NCBI GenBank assembly: GCA_947302895.1
Contig: CAMYWU010000032.1
Coordinates: forward strand, 1 to 10,231
Origin: an uncultured Clostridia bacterium
GTDB lineage: Bacteria > Bacillota > Clostridia > Oscillospirales > Acutalibacteraceae
Direction: 5' to 3'
DNA: 10,231 nt
Part shown: positions 1 to 5,659 of the stretch, piece after piece
How positions within the stretch are numbered: position 1 is the first letter of the stretch
Layout: every line of letters starts with the position of its first letter
Notes under the pieces: generated by a model
The model's input: the letters and a program-made list of their open reading frames with translations, nothing else
What the model was told of the DNA's origin: nothing
Database searches by the model: none
Translations under genes and position numbers: made by a program

Positions 1-2
1 TA

Positions 3-1190
3 GGAATAATATATTTTTTATCTTGTTCAATTGTAAAATCTGATAAGTCTTTTTCTCAGCTTTTAAAGGGAACTGATTTCGTAACTCTCTTTTCCGCTCT
101 GATTGCATCCGCCTACGGACTTGCGCTTGTTTACAGCGCAACATATAAAAATCTCAGCGGCGGCAAAATCATCTCGTCAGACGTAAGGGCAATGACTGTT
201 TCAGTGGCAATGGGATTGATAATCGCAATCGTTGTTTCAAACATTGACTATGAAATCATTTCAAAGCTATGGCCGATAATTGCCGCAGGCTGTGCCGGGC
301 TTATGGTTTTCACCCTGTTTTTCGGAGTTGCTCCTTCGGCTCGTCAGGATGCTAAATCGTGGCTGGACTTGAAAATCTTTTATTTTCAGCCCTCCGAGCT
401 GCTTAAGGTAGGTTTTATTATCTCTTTCAGCTATCATCTTGACCTGGTCAGAGACAGAATAAACAAGCTGAAAACAATTATTCCCCTTGTTATTCACGGC
501 GCTGTTCCGATTGGACTTGTTATTTTAACGGGCGATGCAGGCTCAGCTTTGATTTTCCTTGTTATGTTTATCGGAATGCTGTTTTTTGCGAGAATACATA
601 TAGGCTATTTCATAGCGGGCATATGCGCAATGGTTGTTGGCTTTGTTGTTGCCTGGAAGGTTGGGATTATAAGCGGAATTCAGCGACAGAGAATTGTTGC
701 TCTGTTTTATCCCGAACAGTTTGAGGACGTTATGTATCAGCAGACTCAGGGAAAAATAGCCATTGGCTCGGGCGGACTTCTCGGTCAGGGATATCTCCAG
801 GGAGATATGACTCAGGCAAAGGTTGGCGGTGTTCCCGAAAACCAGAATGATATGATTCTTTCGGTTGCAGGTGAGGAACTCGGATTCATAGGAGCTCTTG
901 CAGTAATCCTGCTGCTCGGTTTTCTTGTTTTAAGAATGATGAAAGCCGCTTCAAACGCCAGGGATAACGTTGGTTATCTTATGTGCTGCGGAATTGCAGT
1001 TATGCTTTTTGCGCAGGTGCTTGTTAATGTTGGAATGGAGCTTTCACTCCTGCCCTGTATCGGAATAACCCTTCCGCTGTTTTCATCGGGCGGTTCCTCC
1101 TCGCTATGTATATATTTAGCGCTTGGAATAGAGTTTTCGGTCTACCGATATTCCCGCTCACCGAAGGAAGCACTTTTCTATACGAAATAA
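3..1190 (+). CDS. rodA: RodA/FtsW/SpoVE-family peptidoglycan glycosyltransferase, 5' end not in window
   Basis: This is a polytopic membrane protein of the SEDS family, which polymerises lipid II into glycan strands together with a class B penicillin-binding protein. The frame is open from base 3, and family-like sequence (GTDFVTL, then a first membrane helix ending LVYSATY) already lies upstream of the first ATG at 192. That ATG is therefore internal. No in-frame ATG, GTG or TTG occurs between 3 and 192, so the start is probably left of the window. Visible family marks are FQPSELLK, GDAGSAL in the middle helices, IAIGSGGLLGQG, the loop VPENQNDMILSVAGEELGFIG, and the late IGITLPLFSSGGSS. About 395 codons are visible, close to full length for the family. 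The loop before IAIGSGG reads FEDVMYQQ rather than the usual DPxGxGYQ, and NDM replaces the more usual TDF. RodA is preferred over FtsW or SpoVE, but the paralogue cannot be settled from sequence alone. It converges on the permease gene across a shared terminator. Confidence 0.85.
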   Translation, partial: GIIYFLSCSIVKSDKSFSQLLKGTDFVTLFSALIASAYGLALVYSATYKNLSGGKIISSDVRAMTVSVAMGLIIAIVVSNIDYEIISKLWPIIAAGCAGLMVFTLFFGVAPSARQDAKSWLDLKIFYFQPSELLKVGFIISFSYHLDLVRDRINKLKTIIPLVIHGAVPIGLVILTGDAGSALIFLVMFIGMLFFARIHIGYFIAGICAMVVGFVVAWKVGIISGIQRQRIVALFYPEQFEDVMYQQTQGKIAIGSGGLLGQGYLQGDMTQAKVGGVPENQNDMILSVAGEELGFIGALAVILLLGFLVLRMMKAASNARDNVGYLMCCGIAVMLFAQVLVNVGMELSLLPCIGITLPLFSSGGSSSLCIYLALGIEFSVYRYSRSPKEALFYTK

Positions 1191-1231
1191 AAAAATGCTA
1201 TGCAGCAGCTGCTGCATAGCATTTGTTTTTT
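1191..1231. terminator. Bidirectional intrinsic terminator between convergent genes
   Basis: A perfect 32-bp palindrome (1193-1224, core GCAGCAGCTGCTGC) is followed on the + strand by a T run (1226-1231). On the - strand the A run 1191-1195 supplies the T run. It starts right after the rodA stop and ends just before the stop of the convergent permease gene, so one hairpin can serve both. Confidence 0.9.
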
Positions 1232-1232
1232 A

Positions 1233-2081
1233 TTATAAGTGGAAAATGAGGTCATCGCTCTTCCAGTCGAAAATTATTATTCCAACAACTAAAACAATAA
1301 TTGCTGCTCCGAGCGAATAAAGAAGCATTTTCGGGTTTATCATCTGACCGTATAACACACACTGTCTGAACATCTCAATAATATGATACAGCGGATTCGC
1401 TCTTATTATGAGCTTCAGATTTGAGTTTGTTATTGATTTTATATGGTAGATAATCGGAACCATATAAAACAGAAGCTTGGTAATAACATCATAGATATAT
1501 TCAATATCCCTGAAATAAACGCAGAGAACTGAAAGAATCAATCCAATTCCTGTTGAAAACAGGAGAACGATTATAAGCGGAACAACCAATAACAGGATGT
1601 GCCATGTTAAAACAAGGTTATGACCGCCTGAAATACCCGTAAGCTTAAAGAATATCCAAACCATTATATAACAGAGCATTGAGATTGCAAGCGTTATAAA
1701 TGAAGAAAAAATGCTTGATAAGGGATACATATATTTAGGAACGTAAACCTTTTTAATAATTGCGGCATTTCTTCTGAAGGCTGTCATTGCCATTTTGGTT
1801 GAGGTTACGAAAAACTCAAAAATCAATCTTCCTGCAAAAAGATAAACAGGATAGCAAATAACATTCTTATTGCTTCTTCCGAATATTCCCGTGAATACAA
1901 CGGATAAAACAATCATATTTAATAATGGCTGAAGGAAGCTCCAAAAGATTCCGAGCCAGGAATTTCTGTATTTAAGACTGATGCTCTTTCTGGTGAGCTC
2001 TTCAAGAAGATTCCTATACTTCTTGAACATATTCACGCCATGTTCAAGTTCAGTTTCGCCGGTGGCAGATCTTCTTTTCAT
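1233..2081 (-). CDS. ABC-2 type transporter permease, polysaccharide/teichoic-acid export type
   Basis: 282 residues. About six hydrophobic segments are visible (roughly residues 45-66, 76-95, 121-145, 157-184, 200-213 and 254-271). Family signs are LKYRNSWLGIFWSFLQPL at the first membrane segment and NPLYHIIEMFRQCVL near the last pair. These fit the Wzm/TagG branch of ABC-2 permeases, which with an ATPase moves lipid-linked glycans or wall teichoic acid across the membrane. The start at 2081 is chosen because GAGGTG (2087-2092) sits 5 nt upstream. An internal Met at residue 18 (MFKKYRN) matches the usual family start but has no ribosome site, so the gene appears to carry a 17-residue hydrophilic N-terminal addition. 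No ATP-binding partner is adjacent: downstream is the convergent rodA and upstream is aroK. The gene has its own promoter. The exported substrate cannot be told from sequence. Confidence 0.85.
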   Translation of the reverse strand: MKRRSATGETELEHGVNMFKKYRNLLEELTRKSISLKYRNSWLGIFWSFLQPLLNMIVLSVVFTGIFGRSNKNVICYPVYLFAGRLIFEFFVTSTKMAMTAFRRNAAIIKKVYVPKYMYPLSSIFSSFITLAISMLCYIMVWIFFKLTGISGGHNLVLTWHILLLVVPLIIVLLFSTGIGLILSVLCVYFRDIEYIYDVITKLLFYMVPIIYHIKSITNSNLKLIIRANPLYHIIEMFRQCVLYGQMINPKMLLYSLGAAIIVLVVGIIIFDWKSDDLIFHL

Positions 2082-2125
2082 CCAAACACCTCACAAATAG
2101 ATATTTATGATTTCAAATATACGAC

Positions 2126-2154
2126 ATTATAGCACATATGGTAATGTTTTTCAA
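2126..2154 (-). promoter_or_regulatory. Sigma-A promoter for the ABC permease gene
   Basis: On the - strand TTGAAA (2149-2154) and a perfect TATAAT (2126-2131) are separated by 17 bases. The start of transcription would fall near 2119, giving a leader of about 38 nt before the GAGGTG ribosome site. It lies between the aroK stop and the permease start, so the permease can be expressed independently of aroEK. Confidence 0.8.
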
Positions 2155-2185
2155 CAATTTTGTTTAATATGCGCATATCGGCTCT

Positions 2186-2677
2186 CTATCTGAACATAGC
2201 GGCAATATCAAGCGCCGCCTTTCTTGCCGATAAATCGCCGTCTATAATATAATCCGCAGCGGCAATGTATTTATCCTTGCGCTCATCAAAAAGCTGCTTT
2301 GCCTTTTCCTTATCCTGAAAAAGAGGTCTGTTCTGGCTGTCGCCGATACGCTCGCAAATGATTTCAAACGAGGCGTCAAGAAAAACAACTTTTCCGCCCT
2401 TTTTAACCTCGTCAACATTTCTCTCAAAGGTGAGCGCTCCGCCGCCTGTTGAAATAATGCAGTTTTTTAGCTTTGCAGTTTTTTTGCAGGCTTCATGCTC
2501 AAGCTCACGGAAGTATTCCTCTCCCCTTGCAGCAAATATCGCCTTAATAGCCATCCCCTGCTCTTTTTCAATAAGCTCATCGGTATCAATGAATTTTCTG
2601 CCCATAATCTTGGCAAGCTCTTTACCGACAACGGTTTTTCCGCTGCCCATAAAACCGCATAATATGATATTGTTCAT
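2186..2677 (-). CDS. aroK: Shikimate kinase
   Basis: 163 residues, normal for the family. It phosphorylates shikimate to shikimate-3-phosphate with ATP, a cytosolic step in the route to chorismate and aromatic amino acids. Visible: P-loop GFMGSGKT (8-15), DTD (31-33) for Mg2+ and shikimate, R57 (equivalent of the shikimate-binding Arg after the FAARGEEYFRE stretch), GGG (78-80), lid Arg in NRPLF (R117), and ERKDKY (R133, Y137). The reading frame could begin 13 codons earlier at 2716, but the ATG at 2677 has GAGGAA 5 nt upstream and begins directly at the family's first beta strand (MNNIILCG). It lies 47 nt downstream of aroE and is probably co-transcribed with it. No clear terminator separates it from the permease promoter. 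Confidence 0.96.
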   Translation of the reverse strand: MNNIILCGFMGSGKTVVGKELAKIMGRKFIDTDELIEKEQGMAIKAIFAARGEEYFRELEHEACKKTAKLKNCIISTGGGALTFERNVDEVKKGGKVVFLDASFEIICERIGDSQNRPLFQDKEKAKQLFDERKDKYIAAADYIIDGDLSARKAALDIAAMFR

Positions 2678-2682
2678 ACTCT

Positions 2683-2688
2683 TTCCTC
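2683..2688 (-). promoter_or_regulatory. Ribosome binding site that fixes the aroK start
   Basis: GAGGAA on the - strand lies 5 nt before the ATG at 2677. No comparable site precedes the upstream in-frame alternative at 2716, so the shorter protein is preferred. Confidence 0.75.
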
Positions 2689-2713
2689 TATAATCGGGTG
2701 TTGGCAATGTCCA

Positions 2714-2746
2714 CACTCAACTCTTCACTTTTCACTCTTAACTCTT
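2714..2746. repeat. Tandem heptad repeat overlapping the 3' end of aroE
   Basis: Read on the - strand there are four complete 7-base units, AAGAGTT, AAGAGTG, AAAAGTG and AAGAGTT (2719-2746), plus a partial unit (to 2714). They begin inside aroE, encode its last residues (RVKSEK), and contain its TGA stop at 2725-2727. A second 7-base-period array with a different unit lies at 6822-6856, also at a gene end. Confidence 0.75.
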
Positions 2747-3561
2747 AGCTTATCAACAATGTTGTTGATTTCATCTTCGCTGAAATCAACTCCGTTCCAT
2801 ATTTCCTCGGCGGCAGCAGCCTGCCATACAAGCATTGAAAGTCCGTTCAGATGCTTAATTCCCGAGCGCTTTGCAATTTTGAGCAAGGCGGTTTCCTCGG
2901 GGTTATAAATCGCATCAAAAACGGCGCCGCTGCTGATGATTGTTTCTTCACTAAGCGGACATTCATCAACATTCGGAAACATACCAACCGGGGTTCCGTT
3001 TATAATCAAATCATAGCCCTTTCCTGCATCAGAAAGCAAAACAATATTGCTTTTTTTGCCGAGCTTTTCTTCAAGCTCGCTGCAAAGGGCTTTGCATTTT
3101 TGCATACTTCCTTCTCTTATTGCAAAGGTTGTTTCGCCTCCTGCAAGCGCACTTTCAAATGCAAACATTCTTGAAACGCCGCCGCAGCCGCATATAAGAA
3201 CCCTTCCGCCAAGCTCGATACCCGCTGCATTCAGCGCTCTTAAAAAACCGATGCAATCCGTATTGAAGCCGATAAGTCTGCCGTTTTTGCAATCAACGGT
3301 GTTAACCGCACCGAAAAGACGAGCCTTATCGCTGAGCTCCTCAAGAAAAGGAATAATATTTGTTTTATGAGGAATTGTAACATTAAAGCCCTGCAAACTT
3401 TTAAGCTCGTCCGCTTTGCTTTCAAGGCTTTTCGGTTCAATTTCAAGAAGCTTATATGAAGCGCTTAAATTCGCTATTTTAAATAGCTCGCTGTGTATAA
3501 CAGGACTCAGCGAATGACCGAGAGGATATCCTATAAGCGCAAAGCTCTTTTCATTATTCAT
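2725..3561 (-). CDS. aroE: Shikimate dehydrogenase (NADP+)
   Basis: 278 residues. It reduces 3-dehydroshikimate to shikimate with NADPH, the step before aroK. Visible: substrate motif GYPLGHSLSP (11-20), NVTIPHK with catalytic K66, GAVNTV, GFNTD with D102 (the catalytic Lys-Asp pair), the nucleotide-binding turn GCGGVSR, NGTPVGM, and the C-terminal GLSMLVWQAAAAEEIW. The ATG at 3561 is chosen. A GTG three codons upstream (3570) lies inside the ribosome site AGGTGG (3567-3572) and cannot be used with it. The last six residues come from a heptad repeat that seems to have replaced or extended the native tail. First gene of an aroE-aroK unit, divergent from acpP. Confidence 0.96.
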   Translation of the reverse strand: MNNEKSFALIGYPLGHSLSPVIHSELFKIANLSASYKLLEIEPKSLESKADELKSLQGFNVTIPHKTNIIPFLEELSDKARLFGAVNTVDCKNGRLIGFNTDCIGFLRALNAAGIELGGRVLICGCGGVSRMFAFESALAGGETTFAIREGSMQKCKALCSELEEKLGKKSNIVLLSDAGKGYDLIINGTPVGMFPNVDECPLSEETIISSGAVFDAIYNPEETALLKIAKRSGIKHLNGLSMLVWQAAAAEEIWNGVDFSEDEINNIVDKLRVKSEK

Positions 3562-3566
3562 AATTA

Positions 3567-3572
3567 CCACCT
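3567..3572 (-). promoter_or_regulatory. Ribosome binding site that fixes the aroE start
   Basis: AGGTGG on the - strand lies 5 nt before the ATG at 3561. It contains the in-frame GTG (3568-3570) that would otherwise give a three-residue longer protein, so that GTG is rejected. Confidence 0.75.
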
Positions 3573-3583
3573 AAAAAAACATA

Positions 3584-3612
3584 TTGACAAAACGACATAA
3601 AATTTATAATAT
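3584..3612 (+). promoter_or_regulatory. Promoter for acpP
   Basis: A perfect -35 TTGACA (3584-3589) is followed by two overlapping -10 options: TATAAT (3605-3610) at 15-base spacing, or TAATAT (3607-3612) at 17. The leader to the start codon is about 45 nt. It overlaps a predicted promoter for aroE on the other strand. Confidence 0.7.
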
Positions 3613-3639
3613 GATAACATAGAAATTAAACATTCACAA
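3611..3639 (-). promoter_or_regulatory. Likely promoter for aroE-aroK
   Basis: On the - strand TTGTGA (3634-3639) and TATCAT (3611-3616) are 17 bases apart. The match is weaker than the acpP promoter, but this is the best candidate in the 102-base gap upstream of aroE. Its -10 box touches that of the divergent acpP promoter. Confidence 0.45.
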
Positions 3640-3648
3640 CATTTTTTT

Positions 3649-3654
3649 AAGGAG
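3649..3654 (+). promoter_or_regulatory. Ribosome binding site that fixes the acpP start
   Basis: AAGGAG ends immediately before an in-frame ATG at 3655, which is too close to be used. The next in-frame ATG at 3664 is 9 nt away and gives the normal 76-residue acyl carrier protein. Confidence 0.8.
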
Positions 3655-3663
3655 ATGGACTTT

Positions 3664-3894
3664 ATGATTTTTGATGAAGTTAAGGAAATACTTGTTGACC
3701 AGCTCGACGTAAATGCTGAGGATATTGAATTAACATCAAGCCTTTCAGACGATTTGGGCGCAGATTCTCTTGATGCAATTGATATTGTTATGACAGTTGA
3801 GGATCAGTATTCAATTGAGGTTCCCGATGAAATCATCAAGAATATGAAAACCGTTGAGGATATTGTTTCATATATTGAAAACAATATTGAATAA
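3664..3894 (+). CDS. acpP: Acyl carrier protein
   Basis: 76 residues, acidic and helical, normal for a type II fatty-acid-synthesis carrier. The motif GADSLDAID holds Ser35, the site for the 4'-phosphopantetheine arm that carries acyl chains between Fab enzymes and to acyltransferases. The N-terminal MIFDEVKEILVDQL and C-terminal MKTVEDIVSYIE helices match the family. The start is 3664 rather than 3655, set by the ribosome site. It has its own promoter and no fab, plsX or rnc neighbour, so a dedicated carrier for another pathway cannot be excluded. The general sequence looks like the housekeeping type. No terminator follows directly; the first strong hairpin downstream is at 4023-4045, beyond the glpK promoter. 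Confidence 0.93.
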   Translation: MIFDEVKEILVDQLDVNAEDIELTSSLSDDLGADSLDAIDIVMTVEDQYSIEVPDEIIKNMKTVEDIVSYIENNIE

Positions 3895-3949
3895 TTTGCC
3901 TTATTGCATCCATTGGCGAATTTACACAATAATATTTACAAAAATAAGT

Positions 3950-3995
3950 AATTATCAACAAATATAAGTGATAATTTTCGTTACATTGATTTGTT
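3950..3995. repeat. Two interleaved inverted repeats upstream of the glpK promoter
   Basis: AATTATC (3950-3956) pairs with GATAATT (3970-3976), and AACAAAT (3957-3963) pairs with ATTTGTT (3989-3995). The second pair reaches into the -35 region of glpK. They could be protein-binding sites. They are AT-rich, so chance is possible. Confidence 0.35.
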
Positions 3996-4022
3996 GACAC
4001 TATTATAAATAAAGAGTAAAAT
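3981..4022 (+). promoter_or_regulatory. glpK promoter region, two overlapping candidates
   Basis: Candidate one is TTGACA (3994-3999), 17 bases, TAAAAT (4017-4022), with transcription starting near 4029. Candidate two is TTACAT (3981-3986), 17 bases, TATAAA (4004-4009), starting near 4016. Only a transcript from the second would contain the whole hairpin at 4023-4045. No match to a CcpA operator was found. Confidence 0.65.
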
Positions 4023-4053
4023 AAAGTCAGGGAAATCCTGACTTTTATTTTTT
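4023..4053 (+). terminator. Terminator-like hairpin in the glpK leader
   Basis: AAAGTCAGG (4023-4031), a five-base loop, and CCTGACTTT (4037-4045) form a perfect 9-bp stem, followed by a T-rich run to 4053. It lies between the glpK promoter and the glpK ribosome site. It may end transcription of acpP, act as an attenuator for glpK, or both. In Bacillus subtilis the glp genes are controlled by GlpP antitermination at leader terminators, which is the closest known parallel. Confidence 0.7.
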
Positions 4054-4060
4054 GTTAAAG

Positions 4061-4065
4061 AGAGG
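4061..4065 (+). promoter_or_regulatory. Ribosome binding site that fixes the glpK start
   Basis: AGAGG lies 7 nt before the ATG at 4073. A longer in-frame TTG start at 4052 falls in the T-rich run of the hairpin, upstream of this site, and is rejected. Confidence 0.8.
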
Positions 4066-4072
4066 AATCAAT

Positions 4073-5575
4073 ATGGCAGAAAAATATGTTATGGCGCTTG
4101 ATCAGGGAACAACCAGTTCACGTGCTATTATTTTTAACAAACAGGGCGAAATAGTTGCAAAAAGGCAAAACGAATTCACCCAGTACTATCCTCAGAACGG
4201 ATGGGTTGAACACGACCCCAATGAAATTCTGTTTTCAATGGTCAGCGCAATGATGGGATGTATCAGAACTTCTGATGTTAAGCCCTCGCAGATTGCAGGT
4301 ATAGGAATAACAAACCAGAGAGAAACAACAATTCTCTGGGATAAGGAAACAGGAAAACCGATTTATAACGCAATCGTCTGGCAGTGCAGAAGAACTGCGG
4401 ATTATTGCGAAAAGCTCAAGGCTGAAGGACTTTCCGATTATATCAAAAACACAACAGGTCTTTTAATCGACGCATATTTCAGCGCAACAAAAATCAAATG
4501 GATTCTCGACAATGTTAATGGCGCAAGAGAAAAAGCAGAAAAGGGCGAAATTCTTTTCGGAACAATTGATACCTGGCTTATCTGGAATTTAACAGGCGGC
4601 GAGGTTCACGTTACCGATTATTCAAACGCTTGCAGAACAATGCTTTTTGATATAGACCGCCTTTGCTGGGATGAATATCTCTGCGAAAAGCTCGATATTC
4701 CAATGGCAATTCTTCCCGAGGTTAAGCCTTCAAGCTGTGTATACGGCAAGGTTGATAAAATCACGGGTATTGAAGAGCTTGCAGGTATTCCTATTGCAGG
4801 CGCTATCGGCGACCAGCCAGGCGCTCTCTTCGGTCAGGCTTGCTTTGAAAAGGGTCAGGCAAAGAACACATACGGAACAGGTTGTTTCCTTCTTATGAAC
4901 ACGGGCGAAGAGAGAATAACAAGCAAATCAAATCTTCTCTCAGGTATCGCCTGGGGACTTGACGGAAAGATTATATATGACCTTGAGGGCTCCGCATTCA
5001 ACGCAGGCTCCGTTATCAAGTGGCTTCGTGATGAGCTTGAGCTTATTTCAACCGCCAAGGAATGCGACGACCTTGCAGAAGAGGTTGAGGATACAAATGG
5101 CTTATACATTGTTCCTGCATTCACAGGTCTTGGCGCTCCTTACTGGGATATGTATGCAAGAGGAATTATGATTGGCATAACACGTTCAATCAATAAGCGC
5201 CATGTTTGCCGTGCAGTTCTTGAGAGCATTACATACCAGATGACAGACCTTCTTGAAGCAATGATGAGCGACAGCGAAATTATGCTCAAGGATTTAAGAG
5301 TTGACGGCGGCGCATCAATTTCGGATATTATGATGCAGATGCAGGCTGATATGACGGGCTGCAACGTTAACCGCCCTGTTAACAGAGAGGCAACCGCTCT
5401 CGGCGCTGCATATCTTGCAGGTCTTGCAACAGGAGTTTGGGAAAATACCGAAGAAATTGAAGAAAACAGAAAGGTTGATAAGATTTTTGTTCCTTCAATG
5501 CCCGAGGATATCAGAAACAAGAAATATGCCGACTGGAAACGTGCAGTTGAGCGCTCCAGAAACTGGGAAAGATAA
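4073..5575 (+). CDS. glpK: Glycerol kinase
   Basis: 500 residues, full length for the FGGY kinase family. It phosphorylates glycerol to sn-glycerol-3-phosphate with ATP in the cytosol, feeding glycolysis and phospholipid synthesis. Visible: the ATP-phosphate loop [10 protein letters not shown] (8-17), substrate stretch [29 protein letters not shown], catalytic Asp247 in [30 protein letters not shown], and the C-terminal [16 protein letters not shown] and [13 protein letters not shown]. In Gram-positive enzymes activated by the sugar phosphotransferase system, a His in the loop before PIAGAxGDQ is phosphorylated by HPr. Here that loop (226-236, [11 protein letters not shown]) has no His, so this control is probably absent. 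No glpF transporter or glpD/glpO dehydrogenase gene is adjacent. A terminator-like hairpin in the leader suggests attenuation. Confidence 0.97.
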   Translation: MAEKYVMALDQGTTSSRAIIFNKQGEIVAKRQNEFTQYYPQNGWVEHDPNEILFSMVSAMMGCIRTSDVKPSQIAGIGITNQRETTILWDKETGKPIYNAIVWQCRRTADYCEKLKAEGLSDYIKNTTGLLIDAYFSATKIKWILDNVNGAREKAEKGEILFGTIDTWLIWNLTGGEVHVTDYSNACRTMLFDIDRLCWDEYLCEKLDIPMAILPEVKPSSCVYGKVDKITGIEELAGIPIAGAIGDQPGALFGQACFEKGQAKNTYGTGCFLLMNTGEERITSKSNLLSGIAWGLDGKIIYDLEGSAFNAGSVIKWLRDELELISTAKECDDLAEEVEDTNGLYIVPAFTGLGAPYWDMYARGIMIGITRSINKRHVCRAVLESITYQMTDLLEAMMSDSEIMLKDLRVDGGASISDIMMQMQADMTGCNVNRPVNREATALGAAYLAGLATGVWENTEEIEENRKVDKIFVPSMPEDIRNKKYADWKRAVERSRNWER

Positions 5576-5580
5576 TATGT

Positions 5581-5612
5581 TTCAAACTTGAAATATTTCT
5601 TGAATTATTCAA
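5581..5612. repeat. Cluster of small palindromes at the malate dehydrogenase promoter
   Basis: TTCAA-AC-TTGAA (5581-5592), GAAATATTTC (5590-5599) and TTGAAT-T-ATTCAA (5600-5612) lie end to end just after the glpK stop. The last includes the -35 box of the next promoter. They could be operator sites. The AT-rich composition makes chance palindromes more likely. Confidence 0.4.
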
Positions 5613-5627
5613 TCTATATGATATAAT
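5600..5627 (+). promoter_or_regulatory. Promoter for the Ldh_2 dehydrogenase gene
   Basis: TTGAAT (5600-5605) and TATAAT (5622-5627) are 16 bases apart. Transcription would start near 5634, leaving a short leader to AAGGAG (5644-5649) and the ATG at 5660. No clear terminator precedes it after glpK, so read-through from glpK is also possible. Confidence 0.65.
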
Positions 5628-5659
5628 AAAACGTATTTTAAAAAAGGAGTATAAATAAT

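Noticed and set aside
2165-2180. Terminator after aroK from the ATATGCGCATAT palindrome
   Set aside because: The stem is short and AT-rich and is not followed by a proper T run on the - strand.
2358-2693. 111-codon frame on the + strand opposite aroK
   Set aside because: Lies wholly antisense to a well-supported shikimate kinase, with low-complexity Ser/Pro-rich translation and no family resemblance.
2714-2746. CRISPR-like array
   Set aside because: Units are 7 bases with no spacers, as is also true at 6822-6856; these are simple tandem repeats.
3655-3657. acpP start at the first ATG
   Set aside because: It directly abuts the AAGGAG ribosome site, leaving no spacing; the ATG at 3664 is correctly spaced and gives the usual length.
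3970-3990. Possible CcpA (cre) operator upstream of glpK
   Set aside because: The TTCGTT core lacks the symmetric TGNAA...TTNCA arms in any register; too many mismatches.
4052-4054. Longer glpK start at TTG
   Set aside because: It lies in the T-rich run of the leader hairpin and upstream of the ribosome site, and would add residues not seen in the family.
5140-5520. 126-codon frame on the - strand opposite glpK
   Set aside because: Antisense shadow of the conserved glycerol kinase C-terminal half; no ribosome site or recognisable domain.
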